Source of the DNA: CAWHQZ01 sp963831645
GTDB lineage: Bacteria; Pseudomonadota; Alphaproteobacteria; Rhizobiales; Aestuariivirgaceae
NCBI GenBank assembly: GCA_963831645.1
Contig: CAWHQZ010000014.1
Span: forward strand, 124,001 to 188,000
Length of the DNA: 64,000 nucleotides
Reading direction: 5' to 3'
Below the pieces are notes generated by a model. It was not told where the DNA came from and did not search any database. It saw only the letters and a list, made by a program, of their open reading frames with translations. Position numbers and translations under genes: made by a program. The stretch's first letter is position 1; each line of letters starts with the position of its first letter. Below are positions 33,470 to 42,032 of this stretch, one piece after another.

Positions 33470-34440
33470 CAACACCAATGTTTGACCGGGTGGCGCTGAT
33501 CGGACTCGGCCTGATCGGCTCGTCACTCTCCCATGTCATGCGGCGTGAGCGGCTGGCGGCGCACATCGCCGGCCATGCCAGGAGCGCTGAGACCCGCGAC
33601 AAGGCGGTGGCGCTGGGGTTGGGGGATTCCATTCACGCGAGCGCCGCCGAAGCCGTTCGCGACGCCGACCTCGTCGTGCTGTGCATTCCGGTGGGCGCAT
33701 GCGCCGAGGTTGCAGCCTCGATCGCGCCGGCGCTCAAGCCGGACGCCATCCTGACCGATGTCGGATCGGTCAAAGGCGCGGTCGTAAGAGACGTAGGTAG
33801 GCACGTGCCGAAGGGCGTACACTTCATTCCCGGCCACCCGATCGCAGGAACGGAACAATCGGGACCGGCCGCGGGCTTCGCCGAGCTGTTTCAGGGACGC
33901 TGGTGCATTCTGACCCCCGGCAAAGGCACCGACGAGGCAGCGATTGGCAGGCTCAAGGCGTTCTGGCAGGCGTGCGGATCGCAGGTCGAAGTCATGGACG
34001 CCGCCCATCACGACCTGGTGCTCGCCGTCACCAGCCATCTGCCCCATCTCATCGCTTTCAACATCGTCACGACGGCCGCAGACCTCGAGGAGGTGACGAA
34101 CTCGGAGGTGATCAAATACTCCGCCGGCGGCTTTCGCGACTTCACCCGCATCGCGGCGTCCGATCCGGTGATGTGGCGGGACGTGTTCCTCAACAACAAG
34201 GACGCGGTGCTGGAGATGCTCGCCCGGTTTTCAGAGGACCTGTCGGCCCTGCAGCGGGCCATCCGCTGGAACGACGGAGATGCGCTCATGACGCTGTTCA
34301 CCAGGGCGCGCGGTATCCGGCGCGACATCATCGCCGCCGGGCAGGACATCGCTGCCCCCGATTTCGGTCGCCACGCCGGCGAGGCTCCGGCCGCTCAGCG
34401 CAAAGGCGGCACCTTGCCGAGGCGAAAGGGGCCGAAATGA
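33466..34440 (+). CDS. tyrA: Prephenate/arogenate dehydrogenase family protein
   Basis: 324 aa. The N-terminal Rossmann motif is VALIGLGLIGSSLSHVMRR, with LTDVGSVKGAVVRDVG and the signature FIPGHPIAGTEQSGPAAGFA. The catalytic His/helical domain is VMDAAHHDLVLAVTSHLPHL and YSAGGFRDFTRIAASDPVMW. It oxidatively decarboxylates prephenate or arogenate in tyrosine synthesis (TyrC/cyclohexadienyl type). The start overlaps hisC by ATGA; the 3' end overlaps the convergent DUF2125 gene by 46 bp. Complete. Confidence 0.94.
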   Translation: MTTPMFDRVALIGLGLIGSSLSHVMRRERLAAHIAGHARSAETRDKAVALGLGDSIHASAAEAVRDADLVVLCIPVGACAEVAASIAPALKPDAILTDVGSVKGAVVRDVGRHVPKGVHFIPGHPIAGTEQSGPAAGFAELFQGRWCILTPGKGTDEAAIGRLKAFWQACGSQVEVMDAAHHDLVLAVTSHLPHLIAFNIVTTAADLEEVTNSEVIKYSAGGFRDFTRIAASDPVMWRDVFLNNKDAVLEMLARFSEDLSALQRAIRWNDGDALMTLFTRARGIRRDIIAAGQDIAAPDFGRHAGEAPAAQRKGGTLPRRKGPK

Positions 34441-35333
34441 ACCTCGCCGTGGTCGGCGCGAAGGTCGATCCGCGTCACCCCGCCCGAGCTCTCCTCGATC
34501 AGGCCCAGCAGGGCCAGGCCCGGCTCGCTGTCCTTCACCGCCAGCAGGCCTCTGTCCCTCAGCCGGTCGAGCATCTGCCGCAGGTTCGTGATGCTGAGGG
34601 CGAGGCGGCCATGAAGCCGCGCGGCGGCGTCCAGGCCGACCTGGCCCGCGCCATCGAGCCGCACATTCCCGGTCGCCATGTCGAGGCGGTGGATGTCAAT
34701 CCTGACAGCGTCGCCCGGGCCGGCGCCCGAAAAGGCTCCGCGAGTCGACATGCTGTCGATCGATTCCCGCCCGCTTTCCGGCGCCGTAAACGCCGCGTTG
34801 CGCGCCGAAAGAGCGTACTCGATCTGCGGCGTGTCGGCGGAAGGCCGCTGCAAATGGAGCCGGAGCTCTTCGACCGTCGCCATCCCGGCGGAGGCGAGGG
34901 CATCGATCTCGATCGATACTTCCTGGGCGCCGTCGCCGAGGTAGCCTGCGACCGCCTTGCCGAATTCGAATTCGCGGGGCGGGCCTGAAAACCACTGCAG
35001 CCTGCCCGGCGATCCGGCGACCATGATGATATTGCCTCGATTGTAGGCCTGGGCCAGAAACTCGACGCGTGCAAGCATGAGGGTACTGTCAGGCGCGCGC
35101 ATGCGTATGGTGAACGGCCGACAGCCCATGACGAGGCGGAAGGGAAAGCCACCCCACGAACGGTCGGTGCAATCGACGGAGACGCCGTCTTCCTTCAGGC
35201 GGGTCTCGAAGGACGCGACCCTGGCCTGCGCTTCGCGTGACGCGTAAAGCCAGTAGCCGCACCAGGCGCCTGCCGCGATGAGCGCCGCGAGAACCGGCAG
35301 CACGACCCTGAGCGGGTAGAACGTCGACGTCAT
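34395..35333 (-). CDS. DUF2125 domain-containing protein
   Basis: 312 aa. A single N-terminal membrane segment, PLRVVLPVLAALIAAGAWCG then YWLYASREAQARV, is followed by the DUF2125 periplasmic domain (DGVSVDCTDRSWGGFPFRLV, GYLGDGAQEVSIEIDALASA, LDMATGNVRLDGAGQVGLDA). The family is alphaproteobacterial, of unknown function, with an AsmA-like repetitive beta pattern. Convergent with tyrA (46-bp overlap) and divergent from the ChaC-type gene. Intact. Confidence 0.9.
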   Translation of the reverse strand: MTSTFYPLRVVLPVLAALIAAGAWCGYWLYASREAQARVASFETRLKEDGVSVDCTDRSWGGFPFRLVMGCRPFTIRMRAPDSTLMLARVEFLAQAYNRGNIIMVAGSPGRLQWFSGPPREFEFGKAVAGYLGDGAQEVSIEIDALASAGMATVEELRLHLQRPSADTPQIEYALSARNAAFTAPESGRESIDSMSTRGAFSGAGPGDAVRIDIHRLDMATGNVRLDGAGQVGLDAAARLHGRLALSITNLRQMLDRLRDRGLLAVKDSEPGLALLGLIEESSGGVTRIDLRADHGEVHFGPFRLGKVPPLR

Positions 35334-35388
35334 GAATCGCGGCGATTTCGTGATAGAGATCGAAAGGGCGATTTGTGCAGCAGGAGCT

Positions 35389-35946
35389 ATGAAGGAGTTC
35401 TGGGTGTTTGGCTACGGCTCGCTGATGTGGCGGCCGGGCTTCGAATATGAGGAGCGCCGGCATGCCTATCTCGCAGGCCTGCACCGCGCCATGTGTGTCT
35501 ATTCGCACGTCCATCGCGGCACACCGGAGAAACCGGGCCTGGTGCTGGGCCTCGATCGAGGAGGCGGCTGCCGTGGCGTGGCGTTCCGGATCGAGGCGCA
35601 GCGGTGGCCCGGCACGATCAGCTACCTCCGTGATCGCGAACAGGTGACCATGGTCTACAGGGAGACGATACGCCGGATTCGGATCCTCGATGACGGCCGG
35701 CTGGTTTCGGCGCTGACCTATGTGGTCGACCGCAGCCATCCACAATACGCCGGCAAGCTCGCGCGCGAGGATCTGCTGCTCCACGTGCTGCAGGGCAACG
35801 GTAAATCGGGACGCAATCCGGACTACGTCCTCAACACGGTCGCTCACCTGAAGGAGCTCGGCATGCGCGAGCCGACGCTCGAGTGGCTGGCCGCCAGGCT
35901 GCGCGCGACAGAGGATCCTTTCCCCTCCGCAGAGAGAGCAGGGTGA
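35389..35946 (+). CDS. Gamma-glutamylcyclotransferase, ChaC family
   Basis: 185 aa from ATG 35389. EFWVFGYGSLMWRPGFEYEE is the GYGSL signature; VLGLDRGGGCRGVAFRIEAQ follows, and REQVTMVYRETIRRIRILDD carries the catalytic Glu area. Then LTYVVDRSHPQYAGKLARED and NPDYVLNTVAHLKELG complete the ChaC fold. The enzyme degrades glutathione to 5-oxoproline and Cys-Gly. An ATG at 35332 is also in frame but overlaps the start codon of the divergent DUF2125 gene and adds an unconserved leader, so the later start is preferred. Confidence 0.9.
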   Translation: MKEFWVFGYGSLMWRPGFEYEERRHAYLAGLHRAMCVYSHVHRGTPEKPGLVLGLDRGGGCRGVAFRIEAQRWPGTISYLRDREQVTMVYRETIRRIRILDDGRLVSALTYVVDRSHPQYAGKLAREDLLLHVLQGNGKSGRNPDYVLNTVAHLKELGMREPTLEWLAARLRATEDPFPSAERAG

Positions 35947-35975
35947 GGGAACCGCGGCGACATTGCCGGTTTATT

Positions 35976-36398
35976 TCACGCATGCGCAATTATGTGGAGA
36001 GCTCGTCGCAATCCCGCGGAGGGGGTTCTTTCGGCGCAGCGCGGGGCTTCTGCGATGGCCGCCCGTATATCGCTGACGACCGCTTGGACCGAAAGAGGAT
36101 CGCGCGCCAGGAGATGCACGTGAAGCTCATCGGCGCCCAGCTCGCAGGGACGGGGACCGCCGGTGGAATCGTTGCTCACGTCCCAGAACTCGGAGAAGCG
36201 GCCGACAGCGATGGCCACGCGGCGATCGCCCTCGCGCCGCACTGCAACGTACACGGCCCCGGGGAACGGCGGGCAGGCGGCGCAGGGATAAACAGAATGG
36301 ATGTACTCCCTGCCGGAGTGTCCGGGCCAGTACCAGAACCGGTCAGCAAAGCCAGATTCACAGTTTACGAAGGCGGACCTGGAGGCATGATTTGGCAT
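35976..36398 (-). CDS. Conserved hypothetical protein
   Basis: About 140 aa, starting MPNHASRSAFVNCESGFADR if ATG 36398 is used (an ATG at 36434 adds 12 residues). The rest includes FWYWPGHSGREYIHSVYPCA, VYVAVRREGDRRVAIAVGRF, and ELHVHLLARDPLSVQAVVSD. Aromatic and cysteine residues are frequent near the start; there is no signal peptide. I recall similar small proteins beside the cobalamin-dependent ribonucleotide reductase in related genomes but know no function. The frame is open and codon usage looks normal. Confidence 0.6.
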   Translation of the reverse strand: MPNHASRSAFVNCESGFADRFWYWPGHSGREYIHSVYPCAACPPFPGAVYVAVRREGDRRVAIAVGRFSEFWDVSNDSTGGPRPCELGADELHVHLLARDPLSVQAVVSDIRAAIAEAPRCAERTPSAGLRRALHIIAHA

Positions 36399-36443
36399 AA
36401 GAACAAAAGTAGAACATCCAAGCGATTCAGTCAAGCCGATCGA

Positions 36444-38774
36444 TCAGCTGCAGCGCGAATAGCCACAGCTCAGGCAGATATCGCAGCCTTCCTGGTTGAC
36501 AAGGGCGGGCTCGCCGCACTTGGGGCACTGTCTCCCGGGCGCTGCCCCCTCTTCGCCCACGGCGATGCGGCGGAGGCCCGCCTCCTTGAAATCGGAGGTT
36601 TTCAGGAAGCCCGTGTCGATCATGTGCTTCTCGATGACGCTGCCGATCGCCGCCAGCAGGCTCGGCACATAGCGGCCCTCCATCCATTGGCCGCCGCGCG
36701 GATCGAACACCGCCTTCAACTCCTCGACGACGAAGGCGACATCGCCGCCGCGGCGGAACACCGCCGAGATCATCCGGGTCAGCGCCACCGTCCAGGCGAA
36801 GTGCTCCATGTTCTTCGAATTGATGAAGATCTCGAACGGGCGGCGGCGGCCGCCGGCTTCGATCAGATCGTTGACAGTGATATAGATGGCATGATCGGAA
36901 TCGGGCCAGCGCAGCTTGTAGGTGAAGCCGGGCAGGACGCCGCGCCGCTCCAGGGGCTTGCGCATATAGACGACGCCGGCGCTGCTTTCGGACTTCTGCG
37001 CCGCCGGTGGCGCAGGCGCCTCGAGCGGCAGCCCCGGTTCGGCCTCGGCTGCCGCAGGCGCGCTCGCATCGCTCAGCACCGAGCCTGTCACGGGATTCGG
37101 CCTGAACGTGGTGCAGCCCTTGAGCCCGAGATCGAACGCTTCGGCATAAACGGCCTTGAAGTCTTCGAAGCTCGTGGACTGCGGCACGTTGATGGTCTTG
37201 GAGATCGAGGAATCGACGTGGGCCTGCACCGCCGCCTGCATGATGAGATGTTCGGAAGGGGCGAGATCGGCGGTGGTCACGAACGCCTCGGGCAGGGCCG
37301 CTTCGGGCCCGTTGAGCCGGCGAAACAGGCGCACCGCATAATCCTCGACCGGCTCCTCGCGGTGGCTGCCGTCGGGCAGCAGGACCTTGCGCCGGTAGGC
37401 GAGCGCGAAGATTGGCTCGATGCCGCTCGATACGTTGCCGGCGAACAGCGAAATGGTGCCGGTGGGCGCGATCGAGGTGAGGAGCGCATTGCGGATGCCT
37501 GATTTGGCGATACCATCGCGCAGTGGGGCTGGCAAATCGCGCACGTGGCCGGAGGCGAGATAGGCCTCGCGATCGAACAGCGGGAAGGATCCCTTGGCCT
37601 GCGCCAGCTCGATCGATGCCTGGTAGGCTGCGGTCTCGATCGCCGCCATCCATTCCCTGGCTCTGGCGGCGGCGGCTTGAGAGCCGTAGCGCAAGCCGCA
37701 CATCACAAGGGCGTCGGCAAGGCCCGTCATGCCGAGGCCGATGCGCCGCTTGCTCAGGGCCTCCCGGCGCTGCTCCTCGAGCGGAAACAGCGACACATCG
37801 ACCACGTTGTCCATCATGCGAACGGCGGTGGCCGCCGTCTTCGCCAGCGCGGCGGTGTCGAGGGTTGCCTCGGCGGTGAACGGCGCCTTGATGAAACGGG
37901 CGAGGTTGAGCGAGCCCAGCAGGCAGGCGCCGTGGGGCGGCAAGGGCTGCTCGCCGCACGGGTTCGTGGCCTCGATCGTCTCGCAATAGGAGAGGTTGTT
38001 CTTGGCGTTGATGCGGTCGATGAAGATGACGCCCGGCTCGGCCACTTCGTAGGTCGAGCGCATGATGCGGTCCCACAGCGAGCGCGCCTTCACCGTCTTG
38101 TAGACCTCACCCGCAAACTGGAGCGGCCACTCGGCGTCCGATCGGACGGCGCCCATGAAGGCGTCGGTGGCAAGCACCGACAGGTTGAACATGCGCAAAC
38201 GCCGCGCGTCATGCTTGACGTCGATGAAGGCCTCGATGTCCGGATGGTCGCAGCGCATGGTGGCCATCATCGCGCCGCGGCGTGAGCCCGCCGACATGAT
38301 GGTGCGGCACATGGCGTCCCAGACATCCATAAAGCTCAAGGGTCCGGAGGCATCGGCGCCGACGCCCCTGACCGGCGCGCCGCGCGGCCGCAGCGCAGAG
38401 AAATCGTGACCGATGCCGCCGCCCTGCTGCATGGTGAGGGCCGCTTCCTTGAGGCCCTGGAAGATGCCGGCCATCGAGTCTTCGAGCCTGCCCATGACGA
38501 AGCAGTTGAACAAAGTGACGCTGCGGCCGGTACCGGCGCCAGCCAGAATGCGTCCGGCAGGCAGGAAACGATAGTCCTCGAAGGTGGAGTAGAAGACCTT
38601 GGCCCATTTTCCCCGTTCGGGGGGCTTCTCGGGTTCGGCGAGCGCGGTAGCGACGCGCCGCCAGGTATCCTCGACCGCGCCGTCGAGCGCGCGGCCAGCC
38701 GCGTCCTTGAAGCGGTACTTCATCTCCCAGATGTCGCGGGCGATGGAAGCAGCAGTGTCGGTGGGGTCGCTCAT
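36444..38774 (-). CDS. nrdJ: Adenosylcobalamin-dependent (class II) ribonucleoside-diphosphate reductase
   Basis: 776 aa. Reduces ribonucleotides using an adenosylcobalamin-generated thiyl radical, independent of oxygen. Markers are FLPAGRILAGAGTGRSVTLF with the first redox Cys in NCFVMG, the active-site loop EATNPCGEQPLPPHGACLLG, GLGMTGLADALVMCGL, LLTSIAPTGTISLFAGNVSS, and the C-terminal tail CPKCGEPALVNQEGCDICLS with further Cys (zinc-ribbon and redox tail). Complete frame. The PduO-type adenosyltransferase at 59120 can supply its cofactor. The gene upstream of it on the minus side is plus-strand-free for 85 bp. Confidence 0.95.
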   Translation of the reverse strand: MSDPTDTAASIARDIWEMKYRFKDAAGRALDGAVEDTWRRVATALAEPEKPPERGKWAKVFYSTFEDYRFLPAGRILAGAGTGRSVTLFNCFVMGRLEDSMAGIFQGLKEAALTMQQGGGIGHDFSALRPRGAPVRGVGADASGPLSFMDVWDAMCRTIMSAGSRRGAMMATMRCDHPDIEAFIDVKHDARRLRMFNLSVLATDAFMGAVRSDAEWPLQFAGEVYKTVKARSLWDRIMRSTYEVAEPGVIFIDRINAKNNLSYCETIEATNPCGEQPLPPHGACLLGSLNLARFIKAPFTAEATLDTAALAKTAATAVRMMDNVVDVSLFPLEEQRREALSKRRIGLGMTGLADALVMCGLRYGSQAAAARAREWMAAIETAAYQASIELAQAKGSFPLFDREAYLASGHVRDLPAPLRDGIAKSGIRNALLTSIAPTGTISLFAGNVSSGIEPIFALAYRRKVLLPDGSHREEPVEDYAVRLFRRLNGPEAALPEAFVTTADLAPSEHLIMQAAVQAHVDSSISKTINVPQSTSFEDFKAVYAEAFDLGLKGCTTFRPNPVTGSVLSDASAPAAAEAEPGLPLEAPAPPAAQKSESSAGVVYMRKPLERRGVLPGFTYKLRWPDSDHAIYITVNDLIEAGGRRRPFEIFINSKNMEHFAWTVALTRMISAVFRRGGDVAFVVEELKAVFDPRGGQWMEGRYVPSLLAAIGSVIEKHMIDTGFLKTSDFKEAGLRRIAVGEEGAAPGRQCPKCGEPALVNQEGCDICLSCGYSRCS

Positions 38775-38859
38775 GGCCTTTCTCGTAGCTCACATTCTAT
38801 CAGCGGAAGCCTGAGCAGTCGAGAAATGTTCTTGTTTTGTCCCGCAGGGCGCCGTCCGA

Positions 38860-39603
38860 TTACTGCTGAGTCCCTTCTGTTCGCTGCCCTTCCGCGAGCA
38901 GGGACGCGGTAGCGGTCTCGATATCCTCTTCGAGGCGCAGGGCGAACTCCGCACGGTTCAGGCCCGGGGGGATGGGCGGGAGGAACTCGATGACAATCGT
39001 GCCGGGCCGGAGCTGTAATGAGCGCCGCGGCCAGTAGAGGCCCGAATTGAGCGCCACGGGCACGCAGGATGTGCCCGTGTTCAGATAGAGGGCGACGGCT
39101 CCCGGCCTGTACTCCGGGGCAGCGCTCGGCGGGCGACGTGTCCCCTCCGGAAAAATCAGGATCTGCCGCCCGATACGCACGGCTTCCTTGGCGCGGCCGA
39201 TCATATTCTTGAGTGCCTTGGCGCCCCCAGCGCGGTCGACCCCGATCATCCTGAACTTCACCGCAAACCAGCCGAACAGCGGAATCCACATGAGCTCGCG
39301 CTTCAGCACCATCGCCGGGTCGGCGAGCAGCGGCAGCACGGCAAACGTCTCGAACAGGGATTGATGCTTGGCTGCGACCAGCGCCGCCCCGGTGGGAATA
39401 TACTGGCGGCCCCGCACCTCCATGCGAATGCCTGCGATGACCTCGAGCCACCACAGCGAAACCTTGGCCCACAGCTTCAGCGCCCACATCGCCCAGGGTC
39501 GCGGGGCCAGGAACAGCGGCGATCCGACCACCAGAAAGACCACGAGATTGACGTAGAACACGATGTTGAGAAGCAGCGAGCGCAGCAACCGCATCAGCGT
39601 CAT
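38860..39603 (-). CDS. plsC: 1-acyl-sn-glycerol-3-phosphate acyltransferase
   Basis: 247-aa membrane acyltransferase in phosphatidic acid synthesis. The N-terminal helix is LLLNIVFYVNLVVFLVVGSP. The catalytic block is AAKHQSLFETFAVLPLL (H-x4-E form of the HX4D motif). The substrate motif is ILIFPEGTRRPPSAAPEY. ATG 39601-39603 overlaps the ftsX stop (ATGA), so it is translationally coupled with ftsEX. A longer frame upstream (to 40203) is only the antisense-free shadow of ftsX. Confidence 0.92.
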   Translation of the reverse strand: MTLMRLLRSLLLNIVFYVNLVVFLVVGSPLFLAPRPWAMWALKLWAKVSLWWLEVIAGIRMEVRGRQYIPTGAALVAAKHQSLFETFAVLPLLADPAMVLKRELMWIPLFGWFAVKFRMIGVDRAGGAKALKNMIGRAKEAVRIGRQILIFPEGTRRPPSAAPEYRPGAVALYLNTGTSCVPVALNSGLYWPRRSLQLRPGTIVIEFLPPIPPGLNRAEFALRLEEDIETATASLLAEGQRTEGTQQ

Positions 39604-40502
39604 TGTCCCTGGCGCAACTGGCGCACGACGGCGATATGCGCGGTCGCGACGCTCAACAGCGTGGCAGTGACCGGAACGGTCAGGAACACGGTGTACGTCG
39701 CCACCGACATGGCCGGCGTCGACAGGAGCAGCCGGGTGCTCGCCTCGGCAAGCGCGTCGCTGCCGGCGGGCGAGCCCGCCATCCCGATTACGGCAAAGGT
39801 GATGATCCCCGCCACAGTACCGGCAAGTCCGGAAACCAGGCCGGTGCGAAGGAAACGTCCTTTGACGGTTCCGGCGATGAAGCCGTCTTTGGCGCCGACC
39901 AGATGCAAGAGCTCGACGACCCCGCGATTGGCGTCGAGAACCGAACGGGTGGCGAAAACGACGAGCCCGGAAGCCGATAGCGCGATGAGCGCCAGAACCG
40001 CGAAACTCAGGCGCCGCATGGTCGATGCCGTGCGCATCAGCTCCGCCTGCCAGCGCCGGTGGGTATCGAAGCTCAAGCCTGCAACTTCCGCCTTGAGCAC
40101 CGCCTCGAGGACATCGAAGTCGGGAGGCCGTCGCTGATCGATGCTGACGGCGATCAGCGCAGGCAGCGGAAGTTTCTCGATATGCGGGGTTGCCCCGAGC
40201 CACGGCTCGAGCAGCCTGCGGGTGTCATCGCCGGAGAGCCGGCGTATACCGGCAACACCCGGCGTGGCGGTCAGGATGGCAACCGCCTTGCTGACTTCGC
40301 TGTCGAGATCGCCGCCCGAGAATGGCCGCACCTGAACCGTGACTTCGGCGGAAACGCCCGAGGTCCACTGCGAAACGGCTGCCTCGACCAGCATGAGAGC
40401 GCCCAGTGCCAGAGTGGCGAGATAGCACATTACGGTCATCGACAGAGTAAGGGTCCGCATTGGCGGCGCGGTCAGCGGAATGATGGCCTGGGCTTCCGTC
40501 AC
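39600..40502 (-). CDS. ftsX: Cell division protein FtsX
   Basis: 300 aa. The N-terminal membrane segment MTVMCYLATLALGALMLVEA is followed by a periplasmic domain (VSAEVTVQVRPFSGGDLDSE, DDTRRLLEPWLG), then three C-terminal helices with LSFAVLALIALSASGLVVFA and the FtsX permease stretch LLHLVGAKDGFIAGTVKGRF. FtsEX couples ATP hydrolysis to activation of cell-wall hydrolases at the division site. It overlaps ftsE upstream by 4 bp and plsC downstream by 4 bp: one operon ftsE-ftsX-plsC. Confidence 0.93.
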   Translation of the reverse strand: MTEAQAIIPLTAPPMRTLTLSMTVMCYLATLALGALMLVEAAVSQWTSGVSAEVTVQVRPFSGGDLDSEVSKAVAILTATPGVAGIRRLSGDDTRRLLEPWLGATPHIEKLPLPALIAVSIDQRRPPDFDVLEAVLKAEVAGLSFDTHRRWQAELMRTASTMRRLSFAVLALIALSASGLVVFATRSVLDANRGVVELLHLVGAKDGFIAGTVKGRFLRTGLVSGLAGTVAGIITFAVIGMAGSPAGSDALAEASTRLLLSTPAMSVATYTVFLTVPVTATLLSVATAHIAVVRQLRQGQ

Positions 40503-41155
40503 GCCTGCCTCAGGATGCCGTTTTCGAGCACCATCACGTTGGCCCTGGCGCTCGCCACGAGCTTGGGATCGTGGGTTGCAATCACGACCGTGGTGCCGAA
40601 GCGGTTGAGCTCCTGGAACAGATGCAGGAGGCGCATGGCGAGGGCCGGATCGACGTTGCCGGTCGGCTCGTCGGCGAGCAGCAGATCGGGCTTGCCGACC
40701 ACCGCCCGGGCGATCGCCGCGCGCTGCTTCTCTCCGCCCGACAGCACCGGTGGATACATGTGCGATTGGCCCTTGAGTCCCACCCAGTCCAGCAGCTCCT
40801 GGACGTCGGGCAGGTAGCTGTCGGGCCTGCGGCCCTGGGCGCGCAGGGGCAGGGCAACGTTTTCCGCCGTAGTAAGATGATCGAGCAGCTTGAAATCCTG
40901 GAAGACCACGCCGATTCGCCGGCGCAGCGCGGGAATCTCCGGCCGGCGCAACACGGCGATATCGCGGTTGAACAACCTGATCAACCCGCGGGTGGGCCGA
41001 AGCGCCAGGAACAGCAGCTTCAGAAGGGTCGACTTGCCGGCGCCGGAAGGCCCCGTCAGACAGTGGAAGCTGCCCTCCTCGATGGCGAAGCTGACGTCTT
41101 TCAGGATCTCGCGCCCATTGCCGTAGCGCAGACCCACATTCTCGAAGCGCACCAC
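40499..41155 (-). CDS. ftsE: Cell division ATP-binding protein FtsE
   Basis: 218 aa. Walker A GPSGAGKSTLLKLLFLALRP, Q-loop GVVFQDFKLLDHLTTAENVA, signature VLSGGEKQRAAIARAVVGKP, Walker B DLLLADEPTGNVDP, H-loop VVIATHDPKLV. This is the FtsE form of MacB-type ABC ATPases, partnered with FtsX in the same operon. Start ATG 41155, about 130 bp from a small zinc-ribbon relic on the other strand. Complete. Confidence 0.95.
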   Translation of the reverse strand: MVRFENVGLRYGNGREILKDVSFAIEEGSFHCLTGPSGAGKSTLLKLLFLALRPTRGLIRLFNRDIAVLRRPEIPALRRRIGVVFQDFKLLDHLTTAENVALPLRAQGRRPDSYLPDVQELLDWVGLKGQSHMYPPVLSGGEKQRAAIARAVVGKPDLLLADEPTGNVDPALAMRLLHLFQELNRFGTTVVIATHDPKLVASARANVMVLENGILRQA

Positions 41156-41282
41156 GCGATTGTTCCCTGCCCGGCGTTTAAGCGGCCAACGAGTTGCCGC
41201 TTATATAGGAACGCCAGATCCGGCACGACACCCGACCGCACCGGCGGCCCCGCCCGTCGAATCACCACGATCTGTGAATCCG

Positions 41283-41372
41283 ATGATAGTTGTCTGCCCA
41301 TCCTGCACAACACGCCAGGAGATCCGGGAAAGTGACCTCGTCAAGGGCAAGGCAGGCAGCCGGGATCGTTGA
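41283..41372 (+). pseudogene. MJ0042-type zinc-ribbon protein, truncated to N-terminus
   Basis: MIVVCPSCTTR then QEIRESDLVKGKAGSRDR and a stop: 29 codons. The first CxxC of an MJ0042/zinc_ribbon_5 domain is present, but the second CxxC and the rest of the gene are missing. In related alphaproteobacteria a full-length gene of this type sits divergent from ftsE, so this is probably a remnant. The Cys pattern alone is short, hence modest confidence. Confidence 0.5.
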
Positions 41373-41417
41373 AATTCGCTTTGCCGGGGCAGGGGATTCG
41401 GGCACAAATCCCCGGCC

Positions 41418-42014
41418 ATGACGGCCGTCACCATCGCTGGACAGAATATCCGCGTTCTTTTTTCGGAAGAGCAGATCCGCCGGCGCATCAGGGCCGTCGC
41501 CAAGTCGATTGCACAGTCCAAACCGCACCGGCTGCTGGCCGTACCCATCCTCAAGGGAAGCTTCGTGTTCGCCGCCGATCTGATGCGCGCCTGCCACCGG
41601 GCGGGGCTCACGCCCGAGGTCGATTTCATGATTCTCGCCAGCTATCGCGCCGACACGCGATCGTCGGGCCGCGTCGACATCCTGCGCGACATCGAAACCG
41701 ACGTGAAAGGGCGCGACGTGCTGATCATCGACGATATCCTCGAGTCGGGGCGAACGCTGGCATTCGCCAGGGATCTCCTGGCCGTGCGCGGCGCCAAGCG
41801 CGTATTGACCGCCGTGCTGCTCGACAAAGCCGGCCACCGTGCCGCCGACATCGAAGCCGACTTCAAGGGCTTCGATTGTCCGGACAAGTTCGTGGTCGGC
41901 TACGGCATGGACATGGCCCATGCGTTTCGCGAACTGCCGTTCGTCGGCTACGTGGCGGACAAGCACAAACGCGCCAAGACCCGCAAGACGACGTCAAGCG
42001 TACTTGCAGGCTAA
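41418..42014 (+). CDS. hpt: Hypoxanthine phosphoribosyltransferase
   Basis: 198 aa. Type I PRTase: PRPP-binding motif DVLIIDDILESGRTLAFARD (two Asp then GRT), LAVPILKGSFVFAADLMRAC near the N-terminus, DFMILASYRADTRSSGRVDI as the flexible loop region, and the C-terminal DKFVVGYGMDMAHAFRELPF with base-stacking residues. Salvages hypoxanthine/guanine to IMP/GMP. Complete; a P1 peptidase gene follows after 18 bp. Confidence 0.95.
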   Translation: MTAVTIAGQNIRVLFSEEQIRRRIRAVAKSIAQSKPHRLLAVPILKGSFVFAADLMRACHRAGLTPEVDFMILASYRADTRSSGRVDILRDIETDVKGRDVLIIDDILESGRTLAFARDLLAVRGAKRVLTAVLLDKAGHRAADIEADFKGFDCPDKFVVGYGMDMAHAFRELPFVGYVADKHKRAKTRKTTSSVLAG

Positions 42015-42032
42015 ATAAATAGTATAGATAGC

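Noticed and set aside
35883..38076. Long open frames overlapping nrdJ and its neighbour (35883-37502 plus; 36427-38076 minus)
   Set aside because: Arg/Ala-rich shadow translations; nrdJ in the third frame carries all conserved motifs.
39604..40203. Longer PlsC start at 40203
   Set aside because: The added 200 residues are a shifted reading of ftsX; the ATGA overlap at 39600-39603 gives the normal PlsC start.
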